From: Linnemannia hyalina
Taxonomy: Eukaryota > Mortierellomycota > Mortierellomycetes > Mortierellales > Mortierellaceae
Direction of reading: 5' to 3'
Assembly (NCBI GenBank): GCA_019671135.1
Contig: JAHRHY010000014.1
Span: 1,548,001-1,612,000 of the forward strand
Length of the DNA stretch: 64,000 nt
Shown: one piece after another, positions 61,404-64,000 of the stretch
How the letters are laid out: every line of letters starts with the position of its first letter
How positions within the stretch are numbered: position 1 is the stretch's first letter
Translations under genes and position numbers: made by a program
The notes under the pieces: model-generated
Seen by the model: the letters and a program-made list of their open reading frames with translations, nothing else
Told to the model about the DNA's origin: nothing
The model's database searches: none

Positions 61404-64000
61404 TCAAACAAACGATCCATGCTGCTGTCCTGACGAATGCCCGTCATCCTCAGTCGAAGAGTCCAAATCAAACACTACATTCTTTTTCAACGGACTTTTG
61501 GTACCCTTGACAGGGCTTCTCACAGGACTCCGCCGTGCCGGCGAAGAAGGCGCTGACGCAGACAATGCAGGCTGCAGCTCATCATCATCGTCATCCTCCA
61601 GCACATACACGTCCTCATCATCATCCTGATGTTGCTGTTGCTGTTGACCACGATCCTGTTGTCCTTGTGCACGAACATCTCCCGTGGCATCTCCCGACTT
61701 GGCATGAGATCCAACCTCATCATCTCCAGAAGAACCTCGACCATGCCCGCGCTCTGCTTCGTCCATATCAACCATCGCCAGACCAACATACCCTCCTGCA
61801 CCAGGTCGACTGCTGGGACCGCCACGACGTGACGATCCTCCCGAGAAGGTACCCTCCATAGGTCCAGGTGTCGAATCGTCTTCAAAGATAGCGCCTGTCA
61901 GCACCGCCTCGTCATAGGCAACCTTCCACGCCAAGTACAACAATCTCAACAGCACAACCAAGAAAGGGCCATTGTACAGCGTGATGTCGACAACAATCTC
62001 CAGAGGAATCAGAATGTGTCTCGTGTCCCGGTGCACGTTGCAGAGTTCCAGCAGCATGTAATGGACAGGCACGTACAATATGCACAAATACCACTAGTAA
62101 TTACGAAGTGAAATAACAGAGCAGAGCATGTTAGCATCTTGGCTGCAGTTTGATCTGCATTTGGCATATTTCCTGTGCTGTGCTACAACACATGCATGTC
62201 CATTGGCTGAGTAAAGTAGGGCAGGCACAGTCGTCCTTTTTGCGTTGTAAGATGTAGTGTCCGAAAAGGCGGTGGTGGTGAATGGAGTGATCGACAAGCG
62301 TTACGTTGTTATCGTCGGCAATGCAGTACATCCCACAACGCCAAATGAATGTCTCTTGGTTGAGTAAATTACAGTAAGCACACTCCTCACAACAAACACA
62401 CGCGTATCTCTCCTGACTGAGTAAAATACGGCAAGCAGAGTCTACACATCAAGAAAAAACAAGTAAAATACCTTGTAGGACCAGAGGTCTCGGGGGAACT
62501 TTCCAAAGATGACAACACCGCTCTGAGCAGGGCGGGTGACAACATGGAACAAAAAGATCATCCCGATCGCGTACCAGATCTGACTGGTCATCCAGCGCAC
62601 GCCATCCGAAAGCCAAGAGAATGACTGTGAGGATTCGCCCTTCCAGCCACGGAGCATGTACAAGATGTTGGATACGAGGGTGAGAAGAGTCGCCACGATG
62701 CACACGCCTCCCATGAATCGATAGTTCCTTGCCACTGGTGCTGGGAGTAGGGCTATTTGGGATAAAAAGGAAAGGTCGTGTCAGTTGTTGTCTGCGTCTG
62801 CGTCTGCGTGTGCATCTGCGAGGTAGTCCTGTGACCCAAAGGGTCTGTGCGCCCAACTAGAGCGTCGACTCAACGTGTGTATGTGCCTTTTTACCTTTGG
62901 CAATCGACTCGTTTGTGATATGCATCCGTGAACTAGCAAACACAAACAAAGGGGAAAAAAACGATCGTTAGTTCAGTGCACAGGCGTTATCACGCAAGGG
63001 AAAGGGAAAAACGGCTATTCTTCCCGAGATCCGAAACTTGTCCACCCATGTTTGCTTCCTCACTCACCTCTTGCGCCGGCAGTAGACAAAGAGGCCTATC
63101 ATGACAATGATATCAAAGACGGGTCCCAGTACCGAAGATATCTATCATTGACAACAAAAGGGGGCTTTTGGTGAGTAAATGGTTTGGCGACGTCCATGCT
63201 TGATGGCGTGGCGATAGAGTGGGTGGGTGGGCTGCGCTTGATGAAATTTGAACTCCTCCCTCCAACGAGCCGTCAGTCCACTGTCCATGGGCTTTTTATT
63301 TTCCTTCCTTCCTTTCCGTTCTATTGAGTTCAATCAATGTGATTACGATGATGGTTTGCTCTCACCACTTTCCACGTTGCATGAATCGCTGGTCCTGTGC
63401 TCTGTCAAATTGATGTCCTTTTCCGATCCTTCTATTTGTCCTGTCCTATCCTGTCTTGCCATGTCCTTGGTGTATCAATAAATTAGCTATTGCCACTGAC
63501 AGCATAACTGGTCCAAGGAAAGGGTCATAAAGAAAATTAAAGAAAACCACCAAGGTTCTTGGGTTCAAGTAGTATAAATTCCAAGAAAGGGGACATATGC
63601 TGGGTCGGGCTGGGTGGGTGAGGTAAAAAGAAGTTGATCCTGATCCACACTACACACACACACGGTCAGAGAGGGACACGTTGTCTCTCTCTCTCTGTCT
63701 CCTTTGTGTTCGCCACATTAATAGACGAAGATGAAGAGCATTGTGGTCTCTGTTTCTCTTTCGCCTCTTCTCCTCTTGCTATTATGGGAACAAAAGAGAC
63801 ACACTTACAAGACACCCTAACAACATAAAGAAGTGAGATAAGTATCAGCAACAGAGTTTCGCTAACACACGCACACATACACACAAGCCAAGCGAGAGAA
63901 AAGGGTAGCAAAACTTACAGACGATGTAACCACCAATCTCCCAGCGGCCCATTCGCATGCGAAGGAGGACTTGGTTCTCCATAACAAGGACTCCGATGCC
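61404..64000 (-). CDS. Polytopic membrane protein, 3' part (continues beyond the right edge)
   Basis: Exons on the minus strand: >64000-63919, 63816-63809 (8 nt), 63141-63068, 62932-62895, 62752-62472 and 62093-61404. All introns are GT..AG and phases agree only if the 8-nt exon is used. Membrane segments: GGYIVWCLISSVLGPVFDII into VMIGLFVYCRRK; FMGGVCIVATLLTLVSNILY; SQIWYAIGMIFLFHVV; WYLCILYVPVHYMLLEL; and GPFLVVLLRLLYLAW, so at least five in the window. The C-terminal tail (about 170 residues) is hydrophilic: Gly/Ser-rich, a Gln/Asp run, LEDDDDDELQP, then SPARRSPVRSPVKGTKSP, a likely cytoplasmic phosphorylation-prone tail. Could be a fungal receptor-like or transporter-like protein; I do not recognise the family. 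Confidence 0.7.

Overview
The window looks like nuclear DNA of an early-diverging fungus, most likely Mucoromycota s.l. and possibly Mortierellaceae. The reasons are short introns with GTAAGT/GTGAGT donors, CTAAC-like branch sites and YAG acceptors; pyrimidine-rich leaders behind TATA boxes; a eukaryotic RPS18 exon, an ABCB-type transporter fragment, a methylenetetrahydrofolate reductase (MTHFR) fragment and Helitron Rep/helicase remains; and many fast-evolving orphan genes. The genus is an inference. Gene models come from reading frames and splice signals only.

Layout. (1) 1-19 kb: a same-strand cluster of at least six C2H2 zinc-finger genes (one cut by the left edge, one with a broken finger tail), each ending in a C2H2, C2H2, C2HC-like array. 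(2) 14-33 kb: a sparse region with short, probably disordered orphan proteins (two clearly related), a promoter duplicated in inverted orientation around a 392-aa repeat protein, a spliced secreted cysteine-rich protein built from three repeated modules, a BTB/POZ protein, and a multi-exon gene with a PD-(D/E)XK-nuclease-like motif. (3) 34-36.5 kb: a segment (X) with a 167-aa orphan gene and a small secreted-protein gene that has one nonsense codon. (4) 37.5-51.3 kb: degraded Helitron sequence and a large palindrome. Two nearly identical arms of about 4.7 kb flank a 1.65-kb spacer holding an LRR-like gene remnant. Each arm carries fragments of RPS18 and of an ABC transporter, two minisatellites and the 5' exons of a Helitron-type ORF. 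(5) 52-61 kb: a bacterial-looking GNAT acetyltransferase, then a mosaic of duplicated blocks. A second copy of X is joined to block Y, which holds a secreted-protein copy and a 151-aa gene with a CRE-like promoter. A partial Y copy lies at 53.6-55.3 kb with an MITE-like insertion. A decayed MTHFR fragment lies between the two. (6) 61.4 kb to the right edge: a spliced polytopic membrane-protein gene with a predicted 8-nt microexon.

The window reads as an accessory compartment: tandem transcription-factor expansion on the left, and transposon-associated duplication, fragment capture and gene decay on the right. The strongest signals are the palindrome with captured gene fragments, the duplicated and dying secreted-protein family, and the modular cysteine-rich secreted protein.
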